This document shows positions 20,460 through 29,311 of a stretch of DNA of 64,000 bases, piece by piece. Source of the stretch: Pseudomonadota bacterium (GTDB lineage: Bacteria; Pseudomonadota; Alphaproteobacteria; Azospirillales; Azospirillaceae); assembly GCA_023423695.1 (NCBI GenBank), contig JAFAFA010000114.1:1-64000 (forward strand), written 5' to 3'. Position numbers and translations under genes: made by a program. The notes under the pieces are model-generated. The model did not search any database, had not been told where the DNA came from, and worked only from the letters and a program-made list of their open reading frames with translations. The stretch's first letter is position 1, and every line of letters begins with the position of its first letter.

Positions 20460-21500
20460 TCAGTAAGCGCTGACCAAGACGTTTCGCAGCGTCTTCATCT
20501 CCTCCAGCGCGCGGCCGGTGCCGAGCGCCACGCAGGAGAGGGGATCGTCGGCGATCGACACCGGCAGGCCGGTGGCGTGGCGCAGGACGAAGTCCAGGTT
20601 GCCCAGCAGGGCGCCGCCGCCGGTCAGCACGATGCCCTTGTCGACGATGTCGGCGGCCAGTTCCGGAGCGGTGTGCTCCAGCGCCACCTTCACCGCCTCG
20701 ACGATGGCCGAAACGGGTTCGGCCAGCGACTCGGCGATCTGCCGTTCGGAGATGATCAGTTCCTTGGGCACGCCGTTCATCAGGTCGCGGCCCTTGATCT
20801 CGAGGATGCGGCCCTCGCCGTCCTCGGGCGGGCAGGCGGACCCGATTTCCTTCTTGATCCGCTCGGCCGAGCCTTCGCCGACCAGCAGATTGTGGCTGCG
20901 GCGGATGTAGCCGATGATGGCCTCGTCCATCTTGTCGCCGCCGACGCGGACGGAGCGCGAATAGACGATGCCGCCCAGCGACAGCACGGCCACCTCGGTG
21001 GTGCCGCCGCCGATGTCGACGACCATCGAGCCCGTCGGTTCCGTCACCGGAAGCCCGGCGCCGATCGCGGCGGCCATCGGCTCCTCGATCAGGAAGACGC
21101 GGCGGGCGCCTGCGGCCTCCGCCGATTCCTGGATCGCCCGGCGTTCCACCGCGGTCGAGCCCGACGGCACGCAGATGATGACCTGCGGGCTGGCGAAGCT
21201 GCGGCGGTTGTGAACCTTGCGGATGAAATGCTTGATCATTTCCTCCGCGACTTCGAAATCGGCGATGACGCCGTCGCGAAGCGGCCGGATGGCCTGGATG
21301 TTGCCGGGGGTTCGGCCGAGCATCATCTTCGCCTCGTCACCGACGGCGAGGACCTGCTTCTTGCCGCGCACGTTGGCGATGGCGACGACGGACGGTTCGT
21401 TCAGGACGATGCCGCGGCCCTTGACATAGACCAGGGTGTTGGCCGTGCCCAGATCGATCGCCATGTCGGCGGACAGAACGCCCAGCAGTTTGGAGAGCAT
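20460..21500 (-). CDS. mreB: Rod shape-determining actin homologue MreB
   Basis: Cytoplasmic actin-like ATPase whose membrane-bound filaments direct cell-wall elongation. The ATP-binding phosphate 1 motif is AIDLGTANTLVYVKG near the N-terminus, phosphate 2 is VVDIGGGTTEVAVLS, and the adenosine motif is VLTGGGALLGNLD. I place the start at ATG 21500 (346 residues), which gives the family N-terminus MLSKLLGVLSADMAIDLG. An in-frame ATG at 21557 would add 19 residues; neither has a strong ribosome-binding site. First gene of the mre operon. Confidence 0.95.
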   Translation of the reverse strand: MLSKLLGVLSADMAIDLGTANTLVYVKGRGIVLNEPSVVAIANVRGKKQVLAVGDEAKMMLGRTPGNIQAIRPLRDGVIADFEVAEEMIKHFIRKVHNRRSFASPQVIICVPSGSTAVERRAIQESAEAAGARRVFLIEEPMAAAIGAGLPVTEPTGSMVVDIGGGTTEVAVLSLGGIVYSRSVRVGGDKMDEAIIGYIRRSHNLLVGEGSAERIKKEIGSACPPEDGEGRILEIKGRDLMNGVPKELIISERQIAESLAEPVSAIVEAVKVALEHTAPELAADIVDKGIVLTGGGALLGNLDFVLRHATGLPVSIADDPLSCVALGTGRALEEMKTLRNVLVSAY

Positions 21501-21870
21501 GGAGCTGACGAACTCTATCAAAGCGGTTGAGACGGCCGAACCGGCGGCGACTGACATAGCATGGCCGCCGACGGTTCCATAGTCGAATGCGTCCGCACGC
21601 TCAAGCGGAGAGTGCGCCCGGCAGGCCTGACCCGTGTCGCGAAAGCGGGTTCCGGATGGCCGGTGCCCGCCGCCTCTCGCGGTGTCTGGTGAAGGCGAAA
21701 CTGGCGGATCAGGGTTAATTTTCCGTCAACGGCCAAACTCTTGAGATCGGCCGTTGCGGTGAATGCCGTTCTGATCCGCCGATAGCCATTCGGCCGGTGT
21801 GGCGGTTCAGTGTCTAGTCCGAACCATGGTGCGCCGCAACGGGCAATTGCCCGCCGGTCCGGCGGGATGG
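21501..21870. other. Intergenic region upstream of mreB
   Basis: About 370 bases between the mreB start and the end of the UPF0114 gene, both on the minus strand. It should hold the mreB promoter. An AT-rich patch around 21712-21722 (gggttaatttt) stands out, but I cannot identify a convincing -35/-10 pair, and I see no gene. Confidence 0.4.
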
Positions 21871-22410
21871 TCAGTGATGGCCCGCCTCGGCTTTGCCGGC
21901 CGGCTTCGCCGCATGGGCGTGGTGGCCCTCCAGCCGGTCCATGCAGGCCAGCAGAACGCCCGACACCACGAAGGTCATGTGGATGATCACCAGCCACATC
22001 AGTTCCTCCCGCGAAGTCTGGGACAGATTCATGAAGGCCTTCAGCAGATGAATGCCGGAGATGGCGACGATGGAGGCGATCAGCTTCAACTTCAGACCGC
22101 CGAAATCGACCTTGCCCATCCAGTCCGGCCGGTCCTCGTGTTTGGCGACGTCGATCTTGGAGACGAAGTTCTCGTAGCCGGCGAAGATCACCATCAGCAG
22201 AAGATTCCCGGCGAAGGACAGGTCGATCAGCGTCAGCACGGCCAGCAGCACGTCCTTCTCGCTCATGTCCAGCACATGCGGAACGATGTGCAGGATTTCC
22301 TGGGTGAACTTCACCAGCAGGAGCACAAGCGAGACCACGAGCCCCAGGTAGAAAGGGGCGAGCAGCCAGCGGCTGGCGAAGATGATCTGTTCGAAACGGC
22401 GTTCGATCAT
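21871..22410 (-). CDS. UPF0114 / YqhA-family membrane protein
   Basis: A 179-residue membrane protein with about four hydrophobic segments (FYLGLVVSLVLLLVKF, LLAVLTLIDLSFAGNLLLMVIF, LIASIVAISGIHLLKAF, LMWLVIIHMTFVVSGVLLAC). It has the family landmarks ERRFEQIIFASRW at the N-terminus and GYENFVSKID in the middle. The C-terminal tail is Ala/His/Lys-rich (GHHAHAAKPAGKAEAGHH). ATG 22410 begins the conserved region. Function of the family is unknown. Confidence 0.85.
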   Translation of the reverse strand: MIERRFEQIIFASRWLLAPFYLGLVVSLVLLLVKFTQEILHIVPHVLDMSEKDVLLAVLTLIDLSFAGNLLLMVIFAGYENFVSKIDVAKHEDRPDWMGKVDFGGLKLKLIASIVAISGIHLLKAFMNLSQTSREELMWLVIIHMTFVVSGVLLACMDRLEGHHAHAAKPAGKAEAGHH

Positions 22411-22614
22411 GGCGGGTGCGGCACGTCGGTGAGTGGGGAGGATGCGGAGACGGAGGATGTGTCGCAATGCTGCGCCGCAAAATCAATTGGGGAAATCCAT
22501 CGCTGCGTCGACGGGGCGGAACCTCCGTTCGTCACGGGCATTGTCATCGTACCGTAACGTCCGGGCGCTATGGTCGCGGCTTTGGAAGAGACCGCCGGGA
22601 AGGGTTTGGCGACC

Positions 22615-23322
22615 ATGAAGACCTCCGCTCCGCACATCGTGTCCGCCTTCGAGGACGCGCTGAAGCGGATGAAATCCGCCATCGTGCAGATGGCCGGCGC
22701 TGCGGAGACGCAGATCGACCAGGCCCTGACCTGCCTGGCCCAGCGCAATCCCGACCTGGCGCGGGAAATCGTCGAGTCGGACGCACGACTCGACTCCTTC
22801 GAGCATGACATCGAAGCGCACTGCATGCGCCTGCTGGCGCTGCGCCAGCCGGTGGCCGACGACCTGCGCGAGGTCATGGCGGCGCTGAAGATCGCCGGCA
22901 ACCTGGAGCGCATCGGCGACCATGCCGCCAACACCGCCAAGCGCGCGGTCGCCATCTTCAGTCTTGCTGAATCGGCATCGCTGCCGGGCCTGCCGCAACT
23001 CGGCCGGCTGGTGCGCGAGCGGCTCAGCGCCGTGGTCGACGCCTATGTCGACAGCGACAGCGAGGCGGCCCTGCGCATCTGGCGCACCGACGACGAGGTG
23101 GATGCACTCTACACCAGCCTCGTCGCGGAGGTGGAGCGGTCTGCGCTGGCGGCCCCGGATCAGTTCATGGCGCATGTGCACCTGATGATGATCGCCAAGA
23201 ACCTGGAGCGCATCGGCGACCACGCCACCAACATCGCCGAGGTCGTGTATTTCGTCAGCACTGGCCAGACGCTGCTGGAGGAACGTCCGAAGGCCGACCA
23301 TTCCTATGATCCGGTGGGCTGA
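22615..23322 (+). CDS. phoU: PhoU-family phosphate signalling protein
   Basis: Cytoplasmic helical protein of two PhoU repeats that normally inhibits PhoR signalling and adjusts Pst phosphate transport. The duplicated metal-binding motif is evident: NLERIGDHAANTAKRA (about 97-112) and NLERIGDHATNIAEVV (about 200-215). The 235 residues from ATG 22615 match PhoU length, with GGGAAGGG at 22597-22604; an ATG at 22570 would add 15 residues. Unusually, no pst, phoB or phoR gene lies nearby, so this may be a free-standing copy. Confidence 0.9.
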   Translation: MKTSAPHIVSAFEDALKRMKSAIVQMAGAAETQIDQALTCLAQRNPDLAREIVESDARLDSFEHDIEAHCMRLLALRQPVADDLREVMAALKIAGNLERIGDHAANTAKRAVAIFSLAESASLPGLPQLGRLVRERLSAVVDAYVDSDSEAALRIWRTDDEVDALYTSLVAEVERSALAAPDQFMAHVHLMMIAKNLERIGDHATNIAEVVYFVSTGQTLLEERPKADHSYDPVG

Positions 23323-23357
23323 GACAAAGCAGTACCGCAAGGCATAAGGCGATCGTT

Positions 23358-23375
23358 CGGCCCGGCACCGGGCCG
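23358..23375 (+). terminator. Hairpin between phoU and hisE
   Basis: Perfect 8-bp inverted repeat cggcccgg/ccgggccg around 2 bases, 35 bases past the phoU stop, without a T run. It may be a weak terminator or processing element. Confidence 0.3.
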
Positions 23376-23456
23376 ATGGGGGGTAGCATTTTCGTTGCGG
23401 AGTGATCACGTTAACTGGATGCCATTCCCGCCCGCAGACGAGACAAACCCTCCCTG

Positions 23457-23783
23457 ATGACCGACGACCTGCTCCGCCTCTATGCCGCCATTCTCGACCG
23501 CCAGCAGATGGACCCGGCGCAGTCCAAGACCGCCCGGCTGATCGCCGCCGGTCCGAAGAAGATCGCCAAGAAGGTGGGCGAGGAGGCGGTCGAGGTGGCG
23601 CTTGACGCCATGAACGAGGACCGCCAGGGGGTCATCAACGAAAGTGCCGACCTGCTGTACAACCTGTCGGTCCTTTGGGCGACGCTGAACATCCACCCAA
23701 ACGATGTGTTCGCCGAAATCCGTCGGCGCGAAGCGCTTTACGGCATCGCCGAGAAGCTGCCGAAGGCCGTCGCCGAGCGCTGA
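23457..23783 (+). CDS. hisE: Phosphoribosyl-ATP pyrophosphatase HisE
   Basis: All-alpha NTP pyrophosphatase for the second step of histidine synthesis (PR-ATP to PR-AMP). The 108-residue protein has the family core KKIAKKVGEEAVEVALDA and NESADLLYNLSVLWA, providing the EExxE and ExxD metal ligands at about 42-45 and 62-65. Start ATG 23457. It stands apart from other his genes, although hisE is commonly next to hisF/hisI; a paralogue or a MazG-like enzyme of other specificity cannot be excluded. Confidence 0.85.
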   Translation: MTDDLLRLYAAILDRQQMDPAQSKTARLIAAGPKKIAKKVGEEAVEVALDAMNEDRQGVINESADLLYNLSVLWATLNIHPNDVFAEIRRREALYGIAEKLPKAVAER

Positions 23784-23824
23784 GCGGGGCTGTCGGGGCC
23801 CATCGGCGCCGGCACCTCCAGCCC

Positions 23825-25354
23825 TCAAGCCACTCCCAAGCCCTCCAGCAACGGCAACCGCCGCTGCACGAATGCCGAATGCCGGCGCGCCAGTTCCGCC
23901 CGGCTGGCCTCATCCCCCTCGCACCGCTCGCCGTCGCGGCCGAGCGTGATGCCGTCGGCGGAAAGATGGCTCCACGCGAAGGCGGCAGGGTCCTCACCCA
24001 GCCGGGTGGCCAGCAGGAACAACGCCTCGATCCGCGAGACAGGCACCCCGGCGCCCAGCAGTGGGGAGGCCAGCTGCCCCGGCGTGTCGCCGAAGCGGTG
24101 GCGCTCCAGAACCACGGCGTTGAAGCGGTCGCTCGAGGCTTTGCGTTCGGCAAATCCGTCTTCGGGCATGACCGGCGCGGCCAGCGACAGGCTGGTCAGC
24201 AGGACCAGCGCGCGCAGCACCGCGTCCTCCCCCTGCGCCGCCAGGGCCGGCCTGGCGAGCAGCGCGTCGAAGCTCTGTGCCCCCCCGGCCAGCGCCTCGC
24301 CCAGCGGCTGATAGAGCGCCGGCGGGAAGGGCAGGCGCCCGACCGGGGTGGAGGCGACTTCCGGCAAATCGTCGGCGGCCACCAGAAGCGCGAACCGGGT
24401 CGCCCCCAACAGCGCGCGCTGCTCGGCTTTGCCCAGCCGTTCGCCACCCTTCACGAACAGGTCGCGGCGGAAGCTGCGGTTGGACATCACGTCGCGCAGG
24501 GTCTCCGCCTGGGCGGGGTCGGATGCCTCCGCCGCCAGAGCCTGCTGCGCGGGGGATAGGCTGAGGTCGTGCAACTGTTCCATCGGCACGGCGGCGCCGG
24601 CGAACTCCAGCTTGGCCGCGGACATCTCGCGCGCCACATCGGCATGGTAGAAGGCTGTCCAGTCGCCGTTCAGATATTCGTGGGCAATGTAGTTCGGCGA
24701 CTTGTGGCGCAGCTGCTCGATCCGCTCCACTGCGCCGTCGGTGGCGCCGAACCAGCCGCCGCCCTGGGCCGCCATCCGCGAGGCGAACTCGACCGCCCGT
24801 GCGATGCGGTCGGGCAGGGGGCCGTCGCCTTCGGCGCAGCGCTCCACCAGCAGGCGGCGCAGCGGCATGTGCACCAGCGTGCCGGGCAGGGTGTTGTAGC
24901 TGACGAACACCACCCCGCCGGGCGCCAGCCGGCGGCGTAGCGTGTCGAGCAGGATCGCCCGGTTCTCCGCACTCACCCAGGACCAGACGCCGTGCAGCGC
25001 GACCGCGTCCAGCATCGGCCTCTCGCGCCGGGAATAGTCGGCGAAGCTCTCCTCAAGGAATTCGGCGTTGCCGAGCCCGGCATCGGCGGCCAGCCGCCGG
25101 ACGCCGGCGATGTGCGAGGGATTGAAGTCCATCGCCTCGAACCGCGCCGCCGGGTGGGCGCCGGCCAGCAGCGCGCTGGTCAGCCCGTGGCCGCATCCGG
25201 GTTCCACCATGGTGAAGCTGCCGCGGCGCAGCGCCTCGGGTGGGCGCCAGCCGCGCAGGGTCAGGGCGAAGCAGAGCAGGGCCGGCGACCAGTCGCGATA
25301 GACGGCACGGATATAGTCGATGCCGCCGACATAGCCTTCGGTCCAGCCGCCCAT
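23825..25354 (-). CDS. SAM-dependent methyltransferase with methyltransferase regulatory domain
   Basis: A 509-residue protein. The N-terminal class I methyltransferase domain shows motif I MVEPGCGHGLTSALL (about 49-63), the acidic AMDFNPSHIAGVRRLA loop and AVALHGVWSWVS (motif IV). The middle region (SYNTLPGTLVHMPLRRLL, YIAHEYLNGDWTAFYHADV) matches the predicted methyltransferase regulatory domain (PF10119 type), and a winged C-terminal region follows. ATG 25354 has GGGAG upstream and begins the conserved WTEGYVGGIDYIRAVYR segment; a longer frame to 25507 is not supported. Target is unknown, perhaps protein or small-molecule methylation. Confidence 0.8.
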   Translation of the reverse strand: MGGWTEGYVGGIDYIRAVYRDWSPALLCFALTLRGWRPPEALRRGSFTMVEPGCGHGLTSALLAGAHPAARFEAMDFNPSHIAGVRRLAADAGLGNAEFLEESFADYSRRERPMLDAVALHGVWSWVSAENRAILLDTLRRRLAPGGVVFVSYNTLPGTLVHMPLRRLLVERCAEGDGPLPDRIARAVEFASRMAAQGGGWFGATDGAVERIEQLRHKSPNYIAHEYLNGDWTAFYHADVAREMSAAKLEFAGAAVPMEQLHDLSLSPAQQALAAEASDPAQAETLRDVMSNRSFRRDLFVKGGERLGKAEQRALLGATRFALLVAADDLPEVASTPVGRLPFPPALYQPLGEALAGGAQSFDALLARPALAAQGEDAVLRALVLLTSLSLAAPVMPEDGFAERKASSDRFNAVVLERHRFGDTPGQLASPLLGAGVPVSRIEALFLLATRLGEDPAAFAWSHLSADGITLGRDGERCEGDEASRAELARRHSAFVQRRLPLLEGLGVA

Positions 25355-25469
25355 TCCCGATCTCCCGTTTCGATGCCCGTTTTCGACAGCGCCGGTGTAG
25401 CCGCCGGGGGTGGAGTCCGGCCACCGAAAAGCGCGCGCCAAAAAATTCACATGGGGTGCGATTTTGCTA

Positions 25470-25498
25470 TCGACAGGCCAAAAGCCCTTCGCTATAAA
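25470..25498 (+). promoter_or_regulatory. Promoter for the tRNA-Lys pair
   Basis: TCGACA (five of six matches to the -35 consensus) at 25470-25475, a 17-base spacer and TATAAA at 25493-25498. It points at the tRNA genes starting at 25595. Confidence 0.65.
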
Positions 25499-25594
25499 CC
25501 GCGCCACACCGGCCGGGACAACGGCTTGGCCGGCGCGATGAACAGTCGGCTGATTTCAGCAAAGTTTTCAGCCAAGTTCAGCGCATCAAGAGAT

Positions 25595-25670
<76 letters not shown>

Positions 25671-25693
25671 TCTCTTGAACATTTCCTACGGAT

Positions 25694-25769
<76 letters not shown>

Positions 25770-25774
25770 TCCAT

Positions 25775-25810
25775 AAGGGGCTGGAACCGAGCAGGTTCCG
25801 GCCCCTTTCC
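25775..25810 (+). terminator. Terminator after the tRNA-Lys pair
   Basis: Stem aaggggctggaac (25775-25787) with gttccggcccctt (25795-25807, one G-T pair) and a 7-base loop, followed by a short T/C run. Confidence 0.75.
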
Positions 25811-25856
25811 ATTTCCAGGGTTTCGTTTGGGAGTGGTCGTGGCGTCTCGCGTGATG

Positions 25857-25905
25857 CCCCCTCCCCAACCCTCCTTCGCTTCGCAGTGGAGGGTTAGGGA
25901 AGGGG
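25857..25905. repeat. Short GC-rich palindromic element
   Basis: Left arm of 17-18 bases (CCCCTCCCCAACCCTCC) and right arm GGAGGGTTAGGGAAGGGG at 25888-25905, imperfectly complementary, around a 13-base loop. The GGAGGGTTAGGG half also occurs in the elements at 2076 and 61935, so this looks like a minimal member of the same family. It lies just before the stop of the minus-strand hemerythrin gene. Confidence 0.55.
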
Positions 25906-25922
25906 AAACCCGCCGCCGGACC

Positions 25923-26333
25923 TCACCCCTCCGCCTGCGCCAGAAAGTCCGCGGTCACCCGGTCCATCGTCGCGAGATGGGTGTGGAACCAGTCGGGGAA
26001 ATGCTCGGTCACATACAGGCGCGCCCGGTCCTCCTTGCCCTCCGCCAGTTCGGCTTCCATCGTTGCGACCACGGTCAGGACGCGGGCGTGTTCGTCCTTG
26101 TGGCAATGCAGGGCGAAAAAGCCGTGCTGGGTCATCAGCGCATTTTCGCGGGCGAAATGCTCGCGCAGATGCTTGGCGAAGGCGGCGAAGGGCGCCTGCA
26201 GTTCGCCGGCCGGGGCATCGCAGGCGGCCTGCAGCAGGGCGACGGAGTCGATGTGATCGCGGTCCATGACGGCATAGCCGAGGGTCGGAACATCTGCGGA
26301 GACGGGGGCGGCGGGCGTGGCGGTCGCAAGCAT
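25923..26333 (-). CDS. Hemerythrin-domain protein
   Basis: A 136-residue helical-bundle protein. Histidine and acidic ligands follow the hemerythrin pattern: MDRDHIDSVALL near residue 25, LREHFARENALMTQH (HxxxE), HKDEHARVL (HxxxH) and WFHTHLATMDRVTADFL (HxxxxD). ATG 26333 is preceded by AGGAAG; a longer frame to 26390 would run into the upstream terminator. Less similar to classic bacteriohemerythrin than the gene at 7663. Probably binds O2 or acts in iron/oxygen homeostasis; role unproven. Confidence 0.8.
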   Translation of the reverse strand: MLATATPAAPVSADVPTLGYAVMDRDHIDSVALLQAACDAPAGELQAPFAAFAKHLREHFARENALMTQHGFFALHCHKDEHARVLTVVATMEAELAEGKEDRARLYVTEHFPDWFHTHLATMDRVTADFLAQAEG

Positions 26334-26356
26334 GATGGGTCTTCCTGAAACGAAGA

Positions 26357-26386
26357 TGGCCTTCGGAGACGACGCTCCGAAGGCCA
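26357..26386 (-). terminator. Terminator after pepF
   Basis: Perfect 12-bp stem (tggccttcggag at 26357-26368 with its complement at 26375-26386) and a 6-base loop. On the minus strand it is followed by tcttcgtttc. It lies 54 bases beyond the pepF stop and just upstream of the hemerythrin start. Confidence 0.7.
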
Positions 26387-26440
26387 CCATACCCGCACTG
26401 CCGTCATGGTCTCTTGACGGCGGTCAAGACACCCGGATCG

Positions 26441-28255
26441 TCAGGCTTTCGCCTCGCCGGCCTCCAGCTCGTCGATGAAACCACGGATGACGCCGAGCCC
26501 CTTCTGCCAGAAGGCCGGGTCGGAGGCATCCAGCCCGAAGGGGGCCAGCAACTCCTTGTGGCGCAGCGTGCCGCCGGCCGACAGCATCGCCAGATACTTC
26601 TCGGCGAAGCCCTTCTCCGCATCCTGGTAGACCGCGTAGAGCGAGTTCACCAGGCAGTCGCCGAAGGCATAGGCGTAGACGTAGAAGGGCGAGTGGATGA
26701 AGTGGGGAATGTAGGACCAGTAGTGCCGGTATCCCTCGTCGAAGCGCAGCGCCGGGCCGAGGCTCTCGGTCTGCACCGCCATCCAGATCTCGCCGATGCG
26801 GTCCGACGTCAGCTCGCCCTCGCGCCGCTCGGTGTGGACGCGGCGTTCGAAATCGAAGAAGGCGATCTGGCGGACAACCGTGTTCAGCATGTCCTCGACC
26901 TTGCCGGCCAGCATGATGCGACGGCGCTTCGGGTCGGTCTCCGCCGCCAGCAGGGCGCGGAAGGTCAGCATCTCGCCGAACACCGACGCGGTTTCCGCCA
27001 ACGTCAGCGGGGTGTCGGACAGGAAATGCCCCTGTTTGCCGGCCAGGATCTGATGGACGCCATGCCCCAGCTCATGGGCCAGCGTCATGACGTCGCGCGT
27101 CTTGCCCTGATAGTTGACCAGAAGATAGGGGTGGGCGCTGGGCACGGTCGGGTGGGCGAAGGCGCCCGGCGCCTTGCCGGGACGAACCGGCGCGTCGATC
27201 CAGGGATTGTCGAAGAAGCGCTTGCCCAGACTGGCGAGATCGGGGGAGAAGCGGCCATAGGCGCCGAGCACGATGTCGCGCGCCTCCTCCCACGGGATGC
27301 TGCGGTCGGCATCCTCGGGCAGGGGGGCATTGCGGTCCCAATAGTCCAGATGGTCCTGGCCGAACCACTTGGCCTTCATCGCGTAATAACGGTGGGACAG
27401 GTCCGGATAGGCACCCTTGACGGCGGAGACCAGCGCGTCGACCACCTCGTCCTCGACCCGGTTGGACAGGTTGCGGGCGGAGGTCGGCGTCGGATAGTTG
27501 CGCCAGTCGTCCTCGATCTCCTTGTCCTTGGCCAGCGTGTTGGTGATCAGCGCGAACAGCCGCGCATTCTCGCCCAGCACCTTGCCCACCGCCTCGCCGG
27601 CCTCGCGGCGGACGGCGGGGTTGCGGTCGGACAGGCGGTTCAGCGCCTCCGCACAGGTCAGATCCTTGCCGCCCATGGGGAAGCGCAGGCTGGCGATGGT
27701 CTCGTCGAACAGGCGGTTCCAGGCGGAGCGGCCGACGACGTGCTTTTCGTGCAGCAGCCGCTCGATCTCGTCGGACAGCTGATGGTCGCGATAGAGGCGG
27801 ACGTCGCGCAGCCACGGCTCGTAATGGCGAAGCGACGAGGACGCCTTCTGCTTGGCCGCCAGATCGGCCTCGTCCAGCCGGTTGATCTCAAGCGTGAAGA
27901 AGATCAGGTGGGCGGAGATGTCGTTCACCCGCTCCTGCGCGGACTGGTAGAATTTGGCGATGGTCGGATCGACCATGTTGCCGTTGTAGACCAGCCCGGC
28001 ATAGGACATGACGCGCGACAGAGTCTCGTCGATGTCCTCATAGCTGCGGATCGCGGCGGCCAGTTCGTCGCCCTTCAGCGTGGCCAGCTTGCCGGCGTAG
28101 CGTTCGCGGAAGGCCTTGCACTCCCGCTCCATCCGGTCGAGGTCGGCCTTCAGCTCCGGCGATTCCATGCCGGGATAGAGGTCGCTCAGGTCCCAGGTGG
28201 GAAGCGCACCCAGTTCGGGGGTGTCGTTTGCGGCCGTGGCGGCGCTGCTGGTCAT
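26441..28255 (-). CDS. pepF: Oligoendopeptidase F-type zinc peptidase (M3B)
   Basis: Cytoplasmic zinc metallopeptidase that cleaves short peptides. The 604-residue protein has the HExxH zinc motif HELGH at 394-398 (MTLAHELGHGVHQ) and the third zinc ligand Glu in TLAETASVFGEML about 24 residues further, as in M3 peptidases. The N-terminal helical region (WDLSDLYPGM, DETLSRVMSYAGLVYNGN) is typical of PepF. ATG 28255 is preceded by GGAGGG; an ATG 14 codons upstream is less well placed. The gene is separated from hemerythrin by a terminator. Confidence 0.93.
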   Translation of the reverse strand: MTSSAATAANDTPELGALPTWDLSDLYPGMESPELKADLDRMERECKAFRERYAGKLATLKGDELAAAIRSYEDIDETLSRVMSYAGLVYNGNMVDPTIAKFYQSAQERVNDISAHLIFFTLEINRLDEADLAAKQKASSSLRHYEPWLRDVRLYRDHQLSDEIERLLHEKHVVGRSAWNRLFDETIASLRFPMGGKDLTCAEALNRLSDRNPAVRREAGEAVGKVLGENARLFALITNTLAKDKEIEDDWRNYPTPTSARNLSNRVEDEVVDALVSAVKGAYPDLSHRYYAMKAKWFGQDHLDYWDRNAPLPEDADRSIPWEEARDIVLGAYGRFSPDLASLGKRFFDNPWIDAPVRPGKAPGAFAHPTVPSAHPYLLVNYQGKTRDVMTLAHELGHGVHQILAGKQGHFLSDTPLTLAETASVFGEMLTFRALLAAETDPKRRRIMLAGKVEDMLNTVVRQIAFFDFERRVHTERREGELTSDRIGEIWMAVQTESLGPALRFDEGYRHYWSYIPHFIHSPFYVYAYAFGDCLVNSLYAVYQDAEKGFAEKYLAMLSAGGTLRHKELLAPFGLDASDPAFWQKGLGVIRGFIDELEAGEAKA

Positions 28256-28315
28256 CGAATCCCTCCAGAGATTGGTTGGATCCATATAAGCGCGCACGCG
28301 CCGCGGGCAAAGTCC

Positions 28316-29215
28316 TCATGCGGGGCCATGCAGCACCCGCCGGCCTGCGCGCAGCACGGCACGCGACAGCTCGGCCAGCGCTGTTCCGGCGATGCGGCTC
28401 TGCTGCCAATGGAGCGGCACGTCCAAGGGGTGGCCGGGCACCAGTTCCACCAGCCGGCCGGCAGCCAGATGGTCGGCCACCAGCGGGTCGGGGTTCATCC
28501 CCCATCCCAGACCGGCCAGAGCCCCATCGACGAAGGCGTGGGTCGAGGGCAGCCAGTGGGTGGGCGGGCTGGGCATCTGCGGCTCGTGGTCGCCCAGCAC
28601 CGTCCGCAGCCACTGCGTTTGCAGCCGGTCCTTGCGGTTGAAGGTCAGGCAGGGCGCGCAGGCCAGGGCGTCGGCAGTGACGCCGTCCGGGAAATGGCGT
28701 CGGAGATAGTCGGGGCTTGCGGTGGCGCGGTAGCGCAGCGCGCCCAACGGATGGCTGTTGCAGCCGGGAACCGGCGCCGCGCTGGCGGTGACGGCGGCCA
28801 GCACCTCGCCCTTGCGCAGCCATTCGGCGCTGTGGTCCTGGTCGTCCAGAACCAGATCGAACAGGCAGTCGGGCAGTTCGGCCATCGCCGCGACGAACCA
28901 TGTCGCGAGGCTGTCGGCATTCACCGCGATTCGCAGGGTGGTTGGCCCCTCCGTCGGAATCAGGCTGGGCAGGGCACCGCGCAGCTCGCTTTCCAACAGG
29001 GCCACCCGCTCCACATGCTGGCACAGGCGCTGGCCGGCGGCCGTCCCGGTGCAGGGCTGGCCGCGCACCACCAGGACGCTGCCCAGCCGTTCCTCCAGCA
29101 GCTTGACCCGCTGCGACACCGCCGACGGCGTGACGTGCAGTTGCTGGGCGGCGCGTTCGAAACTGCCGGTACGGATCACGGCGGCCAGCGTGGTCAGCAG
29201 CGGATAGTCCAACAT
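28316..29215 (-). CDS. argP: LysR-family regulator ArgP (IciA)
   Basis: A 299-residue LysR-type transcription factor. Its N-terminal helix-turn-helix is FERAAQQLHVTPSAVSQRVKLLEE-like (the core SAVSQRVKLLEERLG is at about 31-45), followed by the effector domain from about residue 90. ArgP senses Lys/Arg and controls the LysE/ArgO exporter. That assignment is strongly supported by the divergent argO gene and by the inverted repeat between the two. Confidence 0.9.
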   Translation of the reverse strand: MLDYPLLTTLAAVIRTGSFERAAQQLHVTPSAVSQRVKLLEERLGSVLVVRGQPCTGTAAGQRLCQHVERVALLESELRGALPSLIPTEGPTTLRIAVNADSLATWFVAAMAELPDCLFDLVLDDQDHSAEWLRKGEVLAAVTASAAPVPGCNSHPLGALRYRATASPDYLRRHFPDGVTADALACAPCLTFNRKDRLQTQWLRTVLGDHEPQMPSPPTHWLPSTHAFVDGALAGLGWGMNPDPLVADHLAAGRLVELVPGHPLDVPLHWQQSRIAGTALAELSRAVLRAGRRVLHGPA

Positions 29216-29221
29216 CGATTA

Positions 29222-29258
29222 GCTCTGCTTAATCAGGACAAGGAAGATTAAGTAGAGC
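29222..29258. promoter_or_regulatory. Candidate ArgP operator between argP and argO
   Basis: Inverted repeat of 13-base arms, gctctgcttaatc (29222-29234) and gattaagtagagc (29246-29258), with one mismatch and an 11-base spacer, 7 bases from the argP start and 54 from argO. It is AT-rich against its surroundings. The dyad with a T-N11-A-type centre is characteristic of LysR-family sites, so autoregulation of argP and activation of argO are likely. Confidence 0.65.
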
Positions 29259-29311
29259 AAAGGCCGGTCGGATGGTAGCGGATTGGCATCCACCGATTCC
29301 GGAACCGGGCC

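Noticed and set aside
26414..29251. Open frame of 945 codons on the plus strand opposite pepF and argP
   Set aside because: Antisense to an intact M3 peptidase and LysR regulator with catalytic and HTH motifs; no independent protein features.
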